Positions 11,309-21,900 of a stretch of 64,000 nucleotides of DNA are shown here, piece after piece (position 1 is the stretch's first letter; each line of letters opens with the position of its first letter). This stretch comes from Diplonema japonicum. Taxonomy: Eukaryota; Euglenozoa; Diplonemea; Diplonemida; Diplonemidae. A program made the position numbers and the translations under genes. Location: contig OZ025680.1 in the NCBI GenBank assembly GCA_964019335.1, positions 496,001 through 560,000 of the forward strand, written 5' to 3'. The notes beneath the pieces are model-generated. The model made no database searches and was not told the DNA's origin. It was given only the letters and a program-made list of their open reading frames with translations.

Positions 11309-12097
11309 ATGACTGAGCCTTCCATCACCCCACGCCCCCCAACGGATTGGGTGGGAGGGTCCATCTCATGGTCAGTAACAATGATGGTGGCACAGTTCTG
11401 CTCTTTTGAGCAGTGCTCTGTAAGGGACGTTGTCGGGTGCTGTGGTGCGGTGATGGTCCTAAGAGGCAGCTTCACGATCGGGAAGTGGATTGAGATGTAC
11501 CTCCGCCTGTGTACCTTGTACTTCCTCCCTCAAGGCGATTTGTCAGCTGTGATGCTAGTTGGGAGCCTGGACCATGTTCGGGAACAGGCTGTGCTGGGCG
11601 TTGCAGGAATTTTCTGCCTTGCTACAACAGGTCTCTCTGCGGTGTATGGGTGTGTTGTTCTATTGATATTGCTTCTGTTCAACTCCACGCCTGTTGCCAG
11701 ATTCGCTACAGATAGCAAGGCTGCATCTTTAGTGTTGTTCTTGGGTGTCCAAGCAGGGCTTTGCTACATGGACAGGGCTCCTCTTCCGCCTGTTGTTCCC
11801 ATGGTGTTTTTGGCATTTGTGTGTTTGATCCTCCCTACGCCTTGTCCTGCTCCCACGTCACCTCTGGAGCCTGTTTTCGGGCATCTTCTCACGAAATTTT
11901 TCCTGGGCACCCTCCCCACTGTTGCCTCGCTAACCGCGGGTGTCATTTTATGTGCCGCAGCGGTCCTTCAGCTATTGGATCAGGGGGACCGCAGGGAGCG
12001 GCAGGACTATGGCAGCGACGATGTGCCTTTGCCTTCAGCTATCCGGGTCAAGTACAAACCCAGTGAGCGTGTTGTCGTGACCCTTGGGGACGAGTGA
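11309..12097 (+). CDS. Multi-pass membrane protein, function unknown
   Basis: A 262-residue single-exon frame. The ATG at 11309 follows a short leader after an AG-terminated tract near 11278. About six hydrophobic segments cover residues 25-225, for example VLGVAGIFCLATTGLSAVYG, VVLLILLLF and VASLTAGVILCAAAVLQLL. A polar C-tail ends in an Arg/Asp-rich stretch and VVVTLGDE. No signal peptide, enzyme motif or recognisable family is seen. Codon use and GC match neighbouring genes, supporting real coding. The flanks are a homopolymer desert upstream and an inverted-repeat cluster downstream. Confidence 0.7.
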   Translation: MTEPSITPRPPTDWVGGSISWSVTMMVAQFCSFEQCSVRDVVGCCGAVMVLRGSFTIGKWIEMYLRLCTLYFLPQGDLSAVMLVGSLDHVREQAVLGVAGIFCLATTGLSAVYGCVVLLILLLFNSTPVARFATDSKAASLVLFLGVQAGLCYMDRAPLPPVVPMVFLAFVCLILPTPCPAPTSPLEPVFGHLLTKFFLGTLPTVASLTAGVILCAAAVLQLLDQGDRRERQDYGSDDVPLPSAIRVKYKPSERVVVTLGDE

Positions 12098-12110
12098 CAG
12101 TTTTTTTTTT

Positions 12111-12712
12111 TTTATTTCACTCTTCAGAAATTACTTCACGCACTGGGGGGCCCATTACTTCACGCTAAATCTCATTACTTCACGGTGAAATAATGGCCTG
12201 TTTTCCGTGAAGTAATAGGGGGTTTCCGTTAAATAATATGCCTCGGTAGGCCAATTTTTGCCTCGGTTCGGTTCCCAGTGGGGCTACTTTTTCCTCTCAG
12301 TTTGCTATTTCCCCCCAGGTTCAGCTCAATTGGCCAACTTTTGCCTCGGCTCAGTTCCAAGTTGGACTACTGTTTCCTCCCAATTTGCCCACTTTTGGCT
12401 AGGCCTTGTTCCCAGTTTCTGGGGGTAACTCTTCTGTGGGTAAGGGTAACTTAGTCAGCTTACCCAAGCACCCCAAAAGACTTCAAAATACCGAAGCAGC
12501 AGAAAAAAAGGAGCCAGCGGCCGCGCTAGGTATGGGAAGGCCTGATTAGAGATGGTGACAGTGGCAATGCCAGCGACAGCGGCAGCTCTTAGTCAACAAA
12601 AGGAGGGAAAACAACTTGTATTGTAACCTTTGTAACCCCTCTCTTGTTGTACCCCTTGTCACCCCTGTTGTGCCCCTCGTGGTGAAGTAATTTCAGAGTG
12701 TCGTGAAATAAA
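12111..12712. mobile_element. MITE-like inverted-repeat element
   Basis: The outer ends TTTATTTCAC...GAAATTACTTCAC (12111-12139) and the complementary GTGAAGTAATTTC...GTGAAATAAA (12682-12712) form an imperfect inverted repeat of about 29-31 bp. The unit ATTACTTCAC recurs in both orientations inside (about 12130, 12151, 12173, 12206). No coding frame is present. Confidence 0.6.
12249..12396 (+). repeat. Direct tandem repeat, period about 83 bp
   Basis: GGCCAATTTTTGCCTCGGTT at 12249 is echoed by GGCCAACTTTTGCCTCGGCT at 12332. The following bases are similar (GGACTACTGTTTCCTC against GGGCTACTTTTTCCTC). It lies inside the inverted-repeat element. Confidence 0.6.
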
Positions 12713-12726
12713 ACCACTTACCTACC

Positions 12727-12782
12727 GCCAAGTAATGCTTTACCGACCTCTCGAGGTAACGGTAAAGTCATTACTTGTTGGC
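12727..12782. repeat. Imperfect hairpin next to the MITE-like element
   Basis: GCCAAGTAATGCTTTACC (12727-12744) pairs with GGTAAAGTCATTACTTG...GGC (12761-12782) around a 16-base loop containing CTCGAG. It again contains the AAGTAATG/CATTACTT core found in the adjacent element. Confidence 0.55.
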
Positions 12783-13270
12783 AGTAAATAGCTATTTTTT
12801 TTTTTTTTTTCTTCTTCTTGTTGACAATTTTTTAGATTTTTTTCTTTTTACACGTTAGTTGATAAGGGGAGGGTAAGAAAGGTTGATAAACAAAAAGCTC
12901 TGTATCACCCGAAACAAGCAAAAAGAAATTTTAAAAAAAAAAAAAAGAAACAAAAAAAGAAAAGTGTATCGCCTTTCGGGAAAAATAAAAATAAAAAAGA
13001 GGGTGGTAAAACTACAAAGGTATCAATGAACCATTTCACCCCCCGAAGAAAAAAGAAGAGGGGAAAAAAAAAAGCTGACAACCAGCATTAAAAACGAACG
13101 GAAAAAGCCGATGAGGGGAAGAAAAAAAATCCCCCCCCTCCCCCCCCACTGAAAAATTCAACGTTTCCCCCCCCACCTTTATTTCAAAACATAAGTTCAA
13201 AGGGAATCGGTGTTGGTGGAGGGAGAGGGGGAAGGGGGAAGAACCTTTATATATCTTCAAAAAAAAAAAA
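12783..13270. other. Intergenic leader region of the transporter gene
   Basis: A- and T-rich DNA with C runs around 13131-13175. It ends in 13 A residues directly abutting the transporter ATG. No gene is seen. Confidence 0.6.
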
Positions 13271-14638
13271 ATGCCGCGTGACCGAAGACCGACGACATCA
13301 ATGAAGATAGAAGACCCCTTAGCATCACCGAGAATGACCAGCGCCCTGCAAGGCAGAAAGGTGTCAGTGGCAGTGTCAGTGTGCAACTTACTGTCAACGA
13401 TTATAGGAAGCGGAGTCCTCTCCTTAGCATGGGTGGTACAGGGCGTGGGACAGATGTGGTTCGTCATCTCCATGATCATCATGGGGTGGCTTGCCAACCT
13501 CTCTGTGGGGATGCTCGTTGAAGCTGCAGAACTCCGAGAAAAATACACATGGATGGAACTAGCAACAGATACATTCGGGCATGAAAAAGCAAAGTACATA
13601 TGCATCTTAGTCATCACGCAATGCTTCGGCTCCGTCACTTCCTACCTCGTTATCATAAAGGACCTCTTCACGATCTTCTTTCCTGGGTATCAATACCTGC
13701 TCACCACTCTACTCGCCACCTTCTTCATGTACCCCATTCTTCGGTCGAAAACTATTCTTCACATGGGTGTGTTTAGCTTTCTTGCGTCATGTTCCATTCT
13801 TCTGTTCCTTGTTTTCATTGCGGTTAAGTATGCGAGTGCAGGGGTCAACCCGGAAGCGGTGTTGTCGGGTCAGCCTGTGGAAAAGGGTTCCTTCTTGTCA
13901 TGCATTCCTGTTGTGTGCTTCTCCTTCACATGCCATCCTGCGGTGCTCGATGTTTTGAAGGAGCTCAAGGAATGTGATAAATTAGGACGAACAAAGCGGG
14001 TAAGAGGGAGAATGCACATGGCATCCACTACCGCTGTTATCAGTGCAACCTTTGTATACACTGCAGCAGGGCTTATCGGGTATTTGAGGTATAAAAATGG
14101 AAGCTTACCGAACCTGCTGAGTGCTGTAGGGAAGTATGAGGCAGATACGGTGACTACGCTGTTGCAGGTTGCCGTGCTTGCTTCGATATCCTTGCACGTG
14201 CCTCTTATAGCATACCCTTGCAGGAATTTGCTTAAATCTCTGACTCCGTGGTTGCACCCGGAGATACGTATGTTGTCCCTGATATATGTCCCACTTGTGT
14301 TTGCTCTACTCATTCCTGTCATCACTATGGTTTTCAGTTTCACTGGTGTCGTGGCTTCTATCTCTTTGGTGTTCCTTCTCCCCCCGTTGCTCTGCCAGGA
14401 GAGGAAAGTGCCGTTTGGTGTTGAAGCGACATCTGATGAGACGGTGGCGCTGCTTGGGAAGAGCAAGGATGAAGAAGATGTGGAAATGCAGCCGCCGCCT
14501 TCGCCTTTGGGTGAGTACGGAGGTGAGGTGTTAGAGGAAGAAGACCCAGCCAGCTACACAACTATGCCAAAAAGGGGTTTGCTGTTCACTTGCGGTGGGC
14601 TTTTGTTCATCCTGTCAGTGTCGGGCTGGATCGCTTAA
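13271..14638 (+). CDS. Amino-acid transporter of the AAAP (SLC36/SLC38/AVT-like) family
   Basis: A 455-residue single-exon protein with about eleven hydrophobic segments. The first, after a polar N-tail of about 33 residues, carries the family pattern: SVCNLLSTIIGSGVLSLAW, the unwound GSG/GxGxL helix of AAAP carriers. Others include FVISMIIMGWLANLSVGMLV and the late VPLVFALLIPVITMVFSF. An acidic loop (residues about 395-430) precedes a last hydrophobic segment at the C-terminus. These carriers move neutral or cationic amino acids with H+ or Na+ across plasma, vacuolar or lysosomal membranes. Substrate and membrane cannot be told from sequence. The start is the first ATG, immediately after a run of A residues. 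Confidence 0.9.
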   Translation: MPRDRRPTTSMKIEDPLASPRMTSALQGRKVSVAVSVCNLLSTIIGSGVLSLAWVVQGVGQMWFVISMIIMGWLANLSVGMLVEAAELREKYTWMELATDTFGHEKAKYICILVITQCFGSVTSYLVIIKDLFTIFFPGYQYLLTTLLATFFMYPILRSKTILHMGVFSFLASCSILLFLVFIAVKYASAGVNPEAVLSGQPVEKGSFLSCIPVVCFSFTCHPAVLDVLKELKECDKLGRTKRVRGRMHMASTTAVISATFVYTAAGLIGYLRYKNGSLPNLLSAVGKYEADTVTTLLQVAVLASISLHVPLIAYPCRNLLKSLTPWLHPEIRMLSLIYVPLVFALLIPVITMVFSFTGVVASISLVFLLPPLLCQERKVPFGVEATSDETVALLGKSKDEEDVEMQPPPSPLGEYGGEVLEEEDPASYTTMPKRGLLFTCGGLLFILSVSGWIA

Positions 14639-15392
14639 TTAATCATCAACTGTAGCTGACCATCCTTGTGCTGAGCAAAAAATAATTCTGCTTCTATTGC
14701 GATTTTTTTTCCCCCATCCCATAAAAGGACCGGGACTGATATTTCTGTCCTTTGTGTGGTGTTTTTTTTTTTTTTTTTTTTTTTTTATAAGGTAGTTGGG
14801 GGGTAAGTCTATTGTTTTTTTTTATTCGGGTAAAAACCGTCCGTGTGCAGCAAGCACTGGATTGGGATATAAGTTTTTTTCCCTCCCCCCCCTTCCCACC
14901 GGTTGAGTGTTTCTAACGAAGTACCATGGCGTAGGTGTCCTCTTCTTTCTTACATCTTTTTTTTTTATCTATTGACATTGTCAGACTACAAATATTAAAA
15001 AAAAAAGAATGGAGTAAGAGAGAGGAGGGGGGATCATCAATAAAAATAAAACGTTCATTTTTCCTAGTTTTCTAATCTTATTTCCATTCCCCCCCCCCCC
15101 CCCCCCCCCTCTTTTCTCCCCTTTCCCTATGCTACCTGAAGACCTTGCTATCCGGGGAGAAGGAGGGAACTAAAAAAAACTAAACAAGATAAACACGAGG
15201 AAGAAAAAAAAAAAGAAGAAAAGCATCTTCTGGCTACAAAAAAAAAAAAAAAAGAAAAGAAAAGAAGAAGGGATTTTGTAAATTTTTTATGTATTTGTTA
15301 TTTGTTGTTGGATGTACAAGAAAAAAAAAAGAAAACTTTCAAAAAAAAAAAAGGTGAATTTCAGCCGAAAGAAAAAAAAAAACTGTATTAAA
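14639..15392. other. Intergenic stretch before RPS21
   Basis: T run at about 14761-14787, C run at about 15090-15109, then A-rich leader. The tract ending TTTCAG at 15364 is a plausible splice acceptor for the first RPS21 gene. No gene is seen. Confidence 0.6.
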
Positions 15393-15728
15393 ATGGTGAA
15401 GGCACCCAAGACTCTGCCCGCTGGTATGCACAACGAGGAGAAGCAGCTTGTTGAGCTTTACGTGCCCCGTAAGTGCTCGGCCACCAACCAGCTCATCCAC
15501 GTATGATAAACAAAAGAAGAAGAAAAAGAGAAAAAAAAAAAAAAAAAACCCCAGGCCGCTGACCACGCTTCCGTTCAGTTCAACATCGGTGACATCGACG
15601 ACAACGGTAACTACACCGGCACCTTCAAGACGTACGCCTTCTCTGGCTTCATCAGGGAGAAGGCTGGATCCGACCAGGCCCTCAACAGGCTTTGCCTCAG
15701 GGACCGCATCCTCTGCGAGGCCTACTAG
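15393..15728 (+). CDS. RPS21: 40S ribosomal protein S21 (eS21), copy 1, two exons
   Basis: Exons 15393-15500 and 15555-15728 give 93 residues. The intron (15501-15554, 54 nt) runs GTATGATAA...CCCAG, phase 0, and contains in-frame stops, so splicing is required. The protein has the eS21 signature VELYVPRKCSATNQLI followed by ADHASVQFNIGDID and TFKTYAFSGFIR. S21 sits at the small-subunit surface and joins late in subunit maturation. A second gene 717 bp downstream encodes a product differing only in the penultimate residue (Ala here, Ser there). Upstream and intron sequences of the two copies are unrelated apart from the ATTAAA just before the ATG. Confidence 0.95.
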
Positions 15729-16067
15729 ACAGATTATCAATGAAGTGGGAGGAAGGAGAAAAAAAAAAAAAGAGGGAAAAAAAAAAGCTGGCAAACACCG
15801 TCTTTGTTTCGAGGAGGGGAAAAAAAAATTGGATAGAGAAAGAAAACATGTTAAGCGGTCCTGGTGAGGCCCTGAGCAGCGGGTAAGAAGAAATTAAAAA
15901 AAAAAAAAGAAAAGGGAGGCGGTCCCACTTTTTTTTATTATTTTTTTTTTCTGTGTTTTTTTTTTTTCTCCTCCAAAAAAAAAAGGTCATTTTTTTTTTC
16001 TTTTTTTTTTCTTTCTCGGTCATGAAAAAAAAAGTGTTTTGTTTTAATGTTGCTCAAGAAAAGTCGT

Positions 16068-16080
16068 ATTTTTTTTCCAG
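16068..16080 (+). promoter_or_regulatory. Acceptor-like pyrimidine tract before RPS21 copy 2
   Basis: A run of T ending TTTTCCAG stands 29 bases before the ATG, the form of a 3' splice site. With all genes on one strand, trans-splicing of a leader is the favoured reading; a 5'-UTR cis-intron is the alternative. Confidence 0.45.
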
Positions 16081-16109
16081 GAAAAAGAAAAAAAAAAGAC
16101 TTTATTAAA

Positions 16110-16442
16110 ATGGTGAAGGCACCCAAGACTCTGCCCGCTGGTATGCACAACGAGGAGAAGCAGCTTGTTGAGCTTTACGTGCCCCGTAAGTGCTCGGCCA
16201 CCAACCAGCTCATCCACGTATGATAAACAAAGAAAAAAGTGGGGAAAAAAAAACACCCCCCCCCCCAGGCCGCTGACCACGCTTCCGTCCAGTTCAACAT
16301 CGGTGACATCGACGACAACGGTAACTACACCGGCACCTTCAAGACGTACGCCTTCTCTGGCTTCATCAGGGAGAAGGCTGGATCCGACCAGGCCCTCAAC
16401 AGGCTTTGCCTCAGGGACCGCATCCTCTGCGAGTCCTACTAG
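16110..16442 (+). CDS. RPS21: 40S ribosomal protein S21 (eS21), copy 2, two exons
   Basis: Exons 16110-16217 and 16269-16442 give 93 residues, identical to copy 1 except Ser for Ala before the final Tyr. The 51-nt intron (16218-16268) begins with the same GTATGATAAACAAA but then differs: copy 1 is A-rich, this one has GTGGGG, A and C runs before CCCAG. Only two nucleotide differences are seen across the exons, so exons look homogenised while intron interiors and flanks do not. The tandem arrangement is typical of highly expressed genes in Euglenozoa, where copy number substitutes for promoter strength. Confidence 0.95.
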
Positions 16443-16612
16443 GTAAAGCGGATCCAGTGTAGAGGGATTTTTTTTTCTCTTCTTTTTTTCTTCAAAAAAA
16501 TTTTTTCATATCCCCCCCCTCCATTTCAAAAAACGGGGGGGGGGAAAAAACGAGAAAAAAAAAAGGAGGAGGAGGCAGGGGGGAAGCAAAAAAGAAAGAG
16601 GAGAAAAAAAAA

Positions 16613-18156
16613 ATGTCATATGAAGCGGCAGGCTACCCTGAGCAGTATCAGGGCGAGTATCAAAATGAATATCAAGGAGGGAAAGGGGAACGTATGTCGA
16701 GCAACAACAACAAAAACAAGACCAAAAAAAAAAAAAAAAAAAAAAACCACCCCTCCCACAGACAAAACGGTGAGCAACCCAACAAATGTCGTGTACTTCT
16801 CTGTATCCAACCCCATGTACAAGGTCGATGTGGCCATGATGCATGATGTCTTCTCCAGGCACGGGACGCCTCTCAAGATCTACATTTTCAACAAGGACGG
16901 GCACCCCCAGGGCTTCTGCGAGCTGCAGGGCGTCGATGAGGCACGCAGCGTGGTGGACGAGCTTCACAAAAAATTTCTGTTCGACGGCGGTGCGAACCAG
17001 CTGACTATGAAGCTGACAACAAGGAAGTCGCTCACCGTGAAAGGGAACGATGGGAACAACTGGGACGTGGCTGCGGGGAAGCCTCCTATGCAATCCACGG
17101 ACGACGACTACACCCAACCACCCCCACCCCAAGGCAAAGGCAGAAAAGGCCGACAAGCAGGAGGCAAAGGCAGCGGCCCACCAACCTCACAAGGCTACGG
17201 TTACAACCCTTACCCACAACAACACGGCTACGATGACTGGGACAACAACTACAACCAAGGGTACGGGCACCAGAGCGGCGGGAGGGGTCAGGGCAAGGGC
17301 CGACATGACGACAAGTCAGCAACGACACCAGTAGTGCTGTTCAACGGTCTTCCAACCATCACAGACACCACCGGGAGAAGGGTGGTCACAACAGACTCTT
17401 TGTTTGTTCTCTGCGGGTGCTACGGCGACGTTGTCAAGGTGAAGTTCCTTAAGGAGCCAACCCAAGCGTTGGTCGAAATGACATCTGTACGCCAAGCGGA
17501 GACTGTCCGGATGCACCTTGACAAGCTCGTCCTCTTCGGTACCCCAATCCGTGCACATGGTGCCACCAACGACAACGTCTCCAAAACAAAAGGACAGGTC
17601 ACCGACGTCATGAAGTACTGGGAGTATCACGGGTCCAAGCTGCACAGATTTACCAATGCGAAAAGCTATGATAACATTGCCTGTCCGAAGCCCACCCTTG
17701 TGGTATGGGGGTATCCTGATGGGTATCCCGAAGCTGACCTCCTCCTCGTCTTCGCCAACTACGGCACCATAGAAGCCTATAAGGTCGGCCCGCAAGGGAA
17801 CTCCGGCCAAATGCTGCTCATCCAGCTGGAGACCACCGACCAGGCGACGGTGTGCTTGTTGAACCTGCACGACCTCGCAGTGTCTGGGGACGGGGGGAAG
17901 ACCAGCAACCTCCGGATTAACTTCGCGAAAGAAAACATCCACACACCCTCAGAGGACCACCCGCAGACTTTTTGCAATGTAATCGTCAAGGGCCTCCCTG
18001 AAGACTTCACCAACGAGCAGCTCTTTGACCTCTTCTCGCCCTACGGTAATATGAAACGGCATACTATATGGAAAGACAAAACAACTTCAAAAAGCAAAGG
18101 TTTCGGGCTTGTAGACTACAGCGTATGTTGGGCTTTGAAAGGAGGGTGGGGAATAA

Positions 18157-18243
<87 letters not shown>

Positions 18244-18345
18244 ACACAGTCCGTGGAAGAAGCAAAAGCAGCAATCCACGCCCTTCATGGGACACTGATG
18301 CCTGGCGGCACTGCCCCCTTGCAAGTTAGCAGTAAGTATATTTGA
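16613..18345 (+). CDS. Polypyrimidine-tract-binding (PTB/hnRNP L-like) RNA-binding protein, 3 exons
   Basis: Exons 16613-16691, 16762-18122 and 18250-18345 give about 511 residues. Intron 1 (70 nt) starts GTATGTC and ends CCCACAG; intron 2 (127 nt) starts GTATGTT and ends AAACACAG. The first RRM (VVYFSVSNPMYK...) resembles the PTB RRM2 type, including a terminal RKSLTVKGN. A Gly/Gln/Tyr-rich linker follows, then a second RRM, a third introduced by the PTB-like HGSKLHRFTNAKSYDNI, and a fourth canonical RRM (NVIVKGLPEDFTNEQL) finished by exon 3. PTB proteins regulate splicing and mRNA stability by binding CU-rich tracts. A strong GTAAGT at 18332 could splice to a further exon, so the C-terminus is uncertain. 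Confidence 0.85.
18156..18244 (+). repeat. (TAAA)n microsatellite in intron 2 of the PTB-like gene
   Basis: About 22 uninterrupted copies of TAAA occupy most of the intron and end a few bases before the CACAG acceptor. Every copy places TAA stops in the retained reading frame. Confidence 0.9.
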
Positions 18346-18913
18346 GCTTTTTTTTTTCTTTTTTTTTTCTCCCTCCTTGCTTCAGTTAAAGATTTGGGAA
18401 AGTTGCTTTGTAACAAACAAAAAAAAACAGAAAGAAAAAGAAAAAGTGTACCCCCCCCCTTTTTTTGCCTCTTTATATTCACACGTTTATATTTCTTTTT
18501 TTCTTTTTAAAGTCCAAGTGTTTTAAGAATACCGATAAGTAGCGTGTTAATTTCTTTTTTTACTTCCGAGACAAAATGAAGGGGGCGGGGGAGGAGGGAG
18601 GGAGGGGGGGAGAAAAGACAGGGATAAGAGAAGGGGGGGGAAAATAAGAGAGGCAAAGAAAACGAAACACATTTGTAGTCACACCTCCCTTCCTTCATCG
18701 GCTCGTACCTTGATGGTTTTCTTATTTTTTTCATTTTTTTATTTTCTCCCCTCTTCTCATTTCTTATTTTTTACCCTCAGATAGCGGGGATCCCCCCTTT
18801 TTTCCCTTCTCTTTGCGTTTTTATTTTCCTTTGCTGTCCCTAATAAGTCACCCTTATCTCAGTTCCAGCTTGGAAATAAAAACATGTATTGAGTACTGAG
18901 AACGACGGTTGCA
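18346..18913. other. Intergenic stretch, pyrimidine-rich at its 3' end
   Basis: T-, A- and G-rich low-complexity DNA. It ends with a pyrimidine-rich run and CTTATCTCAG at 18853-18862, a plausible splice acceptor 51 bases before the next ATG. No gene is seen unless the preceding gene has a further exon near 18385. Confidence 0.6.
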
Positions 18914-21900
18914 ATGGCTCAAAACCTAAACTCGATTGTTCATATTTTTCTTGCCGTGTGTTGGGCAGGGATGACGAGTGGGGGCTATGTATGCCCTGAG
19001 GGATGGATCCCTATCAATAATATGTGCTACAAGATGGCCGCGTCGGGTGCTCTGCTTGAATGGGTTGACGCGAAAGATAGCTGCGCAAGCATTGGTGGTC
19101 GCCTAGCTGTGGTTCAGGACTCCACGCAGAAGGGCTCTGCTTGGACAGTGGCGTGTGGTGGATTGGGTTGTATGACGCAATGTAATTTCCCTTCTCAAGG
19201 GGTTTGGACTGGCTCGTACTCGGGTGACCCTGACTCCCCCTCATCCGGTCCAGGAAAGTCCTGGGCCTGGTATAGCACTACCCCTGTTGTTGCTTTTGAC
19301 TCTACCGCCACCTTCGGCCCATTAGCACAGCTTTCTTCAGCTGCCCACGCTTGCGGTCTGATCAGCACAGAGCCTTCTTCTATCTCGTATTACCTTAAGC
19401 GAGAACTCTGCAACGTCCAAGCCAAAGCCCTCTGTGAAAAAGACCCCCTCCCCCTCCCCACTCACAACAACGGTTGGGCGTACATCGGTTCACAGCTATA
19501 CAGCGTCGGTAAGGTCAAAGGCGACTGGGGGGAAGGCAACACTGCATGCACCACTGCGGGAGGCACAGGGTACCTCGCCATACGAAGCACCGCCGAGCGG
19601 GAAATCCTCGTAGATTCCATCGGCTGTAGCGCACCCTTCGCCGGTCTGTCTTGCAATGGATGCATTGATGAGAGTGACATGGCCTCCGCCTCTATGTGGA
19701 ACTGGCAGGACAACTCTCAAGCGGTACCAGGTCTCTGGGGCAGTGCTCCGCAGATCAAAGCTACATGCACCATGTTACAAGGAACGGGAGGTTCACAGCA
19801 ATACAGTAATAGAGGTTTATATAGAGCGAGCTGTTCTGCTAGCAGGTATAATCTGTGTGGTAGTCCCGTTCCTGCGACTCCTACTCCACCTACACTGGCA
19901 CCCGCTACTCCAGCACCTGCCACACCGGCTCCGGCAACACCAGCACCTTCCACTCCTGCTCCAGCAACATCTGCACCTGCTACCCTTGCACCTGCCACTT
20001 CAGCTCCGGCAACACCAGCACCTTCCACTCCTGCTCCGGCAACATCTGCACCTGCTACCCTTGCACCTGCCACTCCGGCTCCAGCAACACCTGCACCTGC
20101 TACCCCTGCACCTGCCACTTCAGCTCCCGCAACACCAGCACCTTCCACTCCTGCTCCAGCAACATCTGCACCTGCTACCCTTGCACCTGCCACTCCGGCT
20201 CCGGCAACACCTGCACCTGCTACCCCCGCACCTGCCACTTCAGCTCCAGCAACTCCAGCACCTTCCACTCCCGCTCCGGCAACACCTGCACCTGCTACCC
20301 CAGCTCCAGCAACATCTGCACCTGCCACTCTCGCTCCAGCAACACCTGCACCTGCTACCCCCGCACCTGCCACTTCAGCTCCGGCAACATCTGCACCTGC
20401 TACCCTTGCACCTGCCACTCCGGCTCCGGCAACACCTGCACCTGCTACCCCAGCTCCAGCAACATCTGCACCTGCCACTCTCGCTCCAGCAACACCTGCA
20501 CCTGCTACCCCCGCACCTGCCACTTCAGCTCCGGCAACATCTGCACCTGCTACCCTTGCACCTGCCACTCCGGCTCCGGCAACACCTGCACCTGCTACCC
20601 TTGCACCTGCCACACCTGCTCCGGCAACATCTGCCCCTTCCACTCCTTCTCCGGCAACACCTGCACCTGCTACCCTTGCACCTGCCACACCTGCTCCGGC
20701 AACACCTGCACCTGCTACCCCAGCTCCAGCAACATCTGCACCTGCTACCCTTGCACCTGCCACTTCAGCTCCGGCAACACCAGCACCTTCCACTCCCGCT
20801 CCAGCAACACCTGCACCTGCTACCCCAGCTCCAGCAACATCTGCACCTGCCACTCCCGCTCCGGCAACATCTGCCCCTTCCACTCCTTCTCCGGCAACAC
20901 CAGCGCCTGCCACTCCCGCTCCGGCAACACCTGCACCTGCCACTTCAGCTCCGGCAACATCTGCACCTGCTACCCTTGCACCTGCCACACCTGCTCCGGC
21001 AACACCTGCACCTGCTACCCCAGCTCCAGCAACATCTGCACCTGCCACTCCCGCTCCGGCAACATCTGCACCTGCTACCCCAGCTCCGGCAACATCTGCC
21101 CCTTCCACTCCTTCTCCGGCAACACCAGCGCCTGCCACTTCAGCTCCAGCAACACCAGCACCTTCCACTCCTACTCCAGCAACATCTGCGCCTGCTACCC
21201 TTGCACCTGCCACTCCCGCTCCGGCAACACCTGCACCTGCTACTCCGGCTCCAGCAACATCTGCACCTGATACTGCTGCCCCCGCTACTCCAGCACCTGC
21301 CACTCCGGCTCCGGCAACATCTGCCCCTTCCACTCCTTCTCCGGCAACACCTGCACCTGCTACTCCGGCTCCAGCAACATCTGCACCTGATACTGCTGCC
21401 CCCGCTACACCAGCACCTGCCACCCCTGCTCCAGCAACATCTGCACCTGTCACACCAGCTCCAGCAACACCAGCACCTTCCACTCCAGCACCTGCTACCC
21501 CGGCTCCGGCAACATCTGCACCTGCCACTCCTTCTCCGGCAACACCTGCGCCTGCTACCCCAGCACCTTCCACTCCAACACCTGCTACCCCGGCTCCGGC
21601 AACATCAGCACCTGTCACACCAGCAGCAACACCAGCACCTGATACTGATGCTCCGGCAACATCTACACCTGCCACTCCTTCTCCGGCAACACCAGCGCCT
21701 GCTACTCCAGCACCTTCCACTTCAGCTCCGGCAACATCTTCACCTGCCTCACCGGCTCCGGCAACCTCTGCACCTGCTACTCCAGCACCTTCCACTCCTG
21801 CACCTGCTACTCCAGCACCTGCTACTCCCACTCCGGCAACTCCTGCACCTGCCACTCCTGCTCCAGCAACATCTGCACCTGATACTCCTACCCCTGCTAC

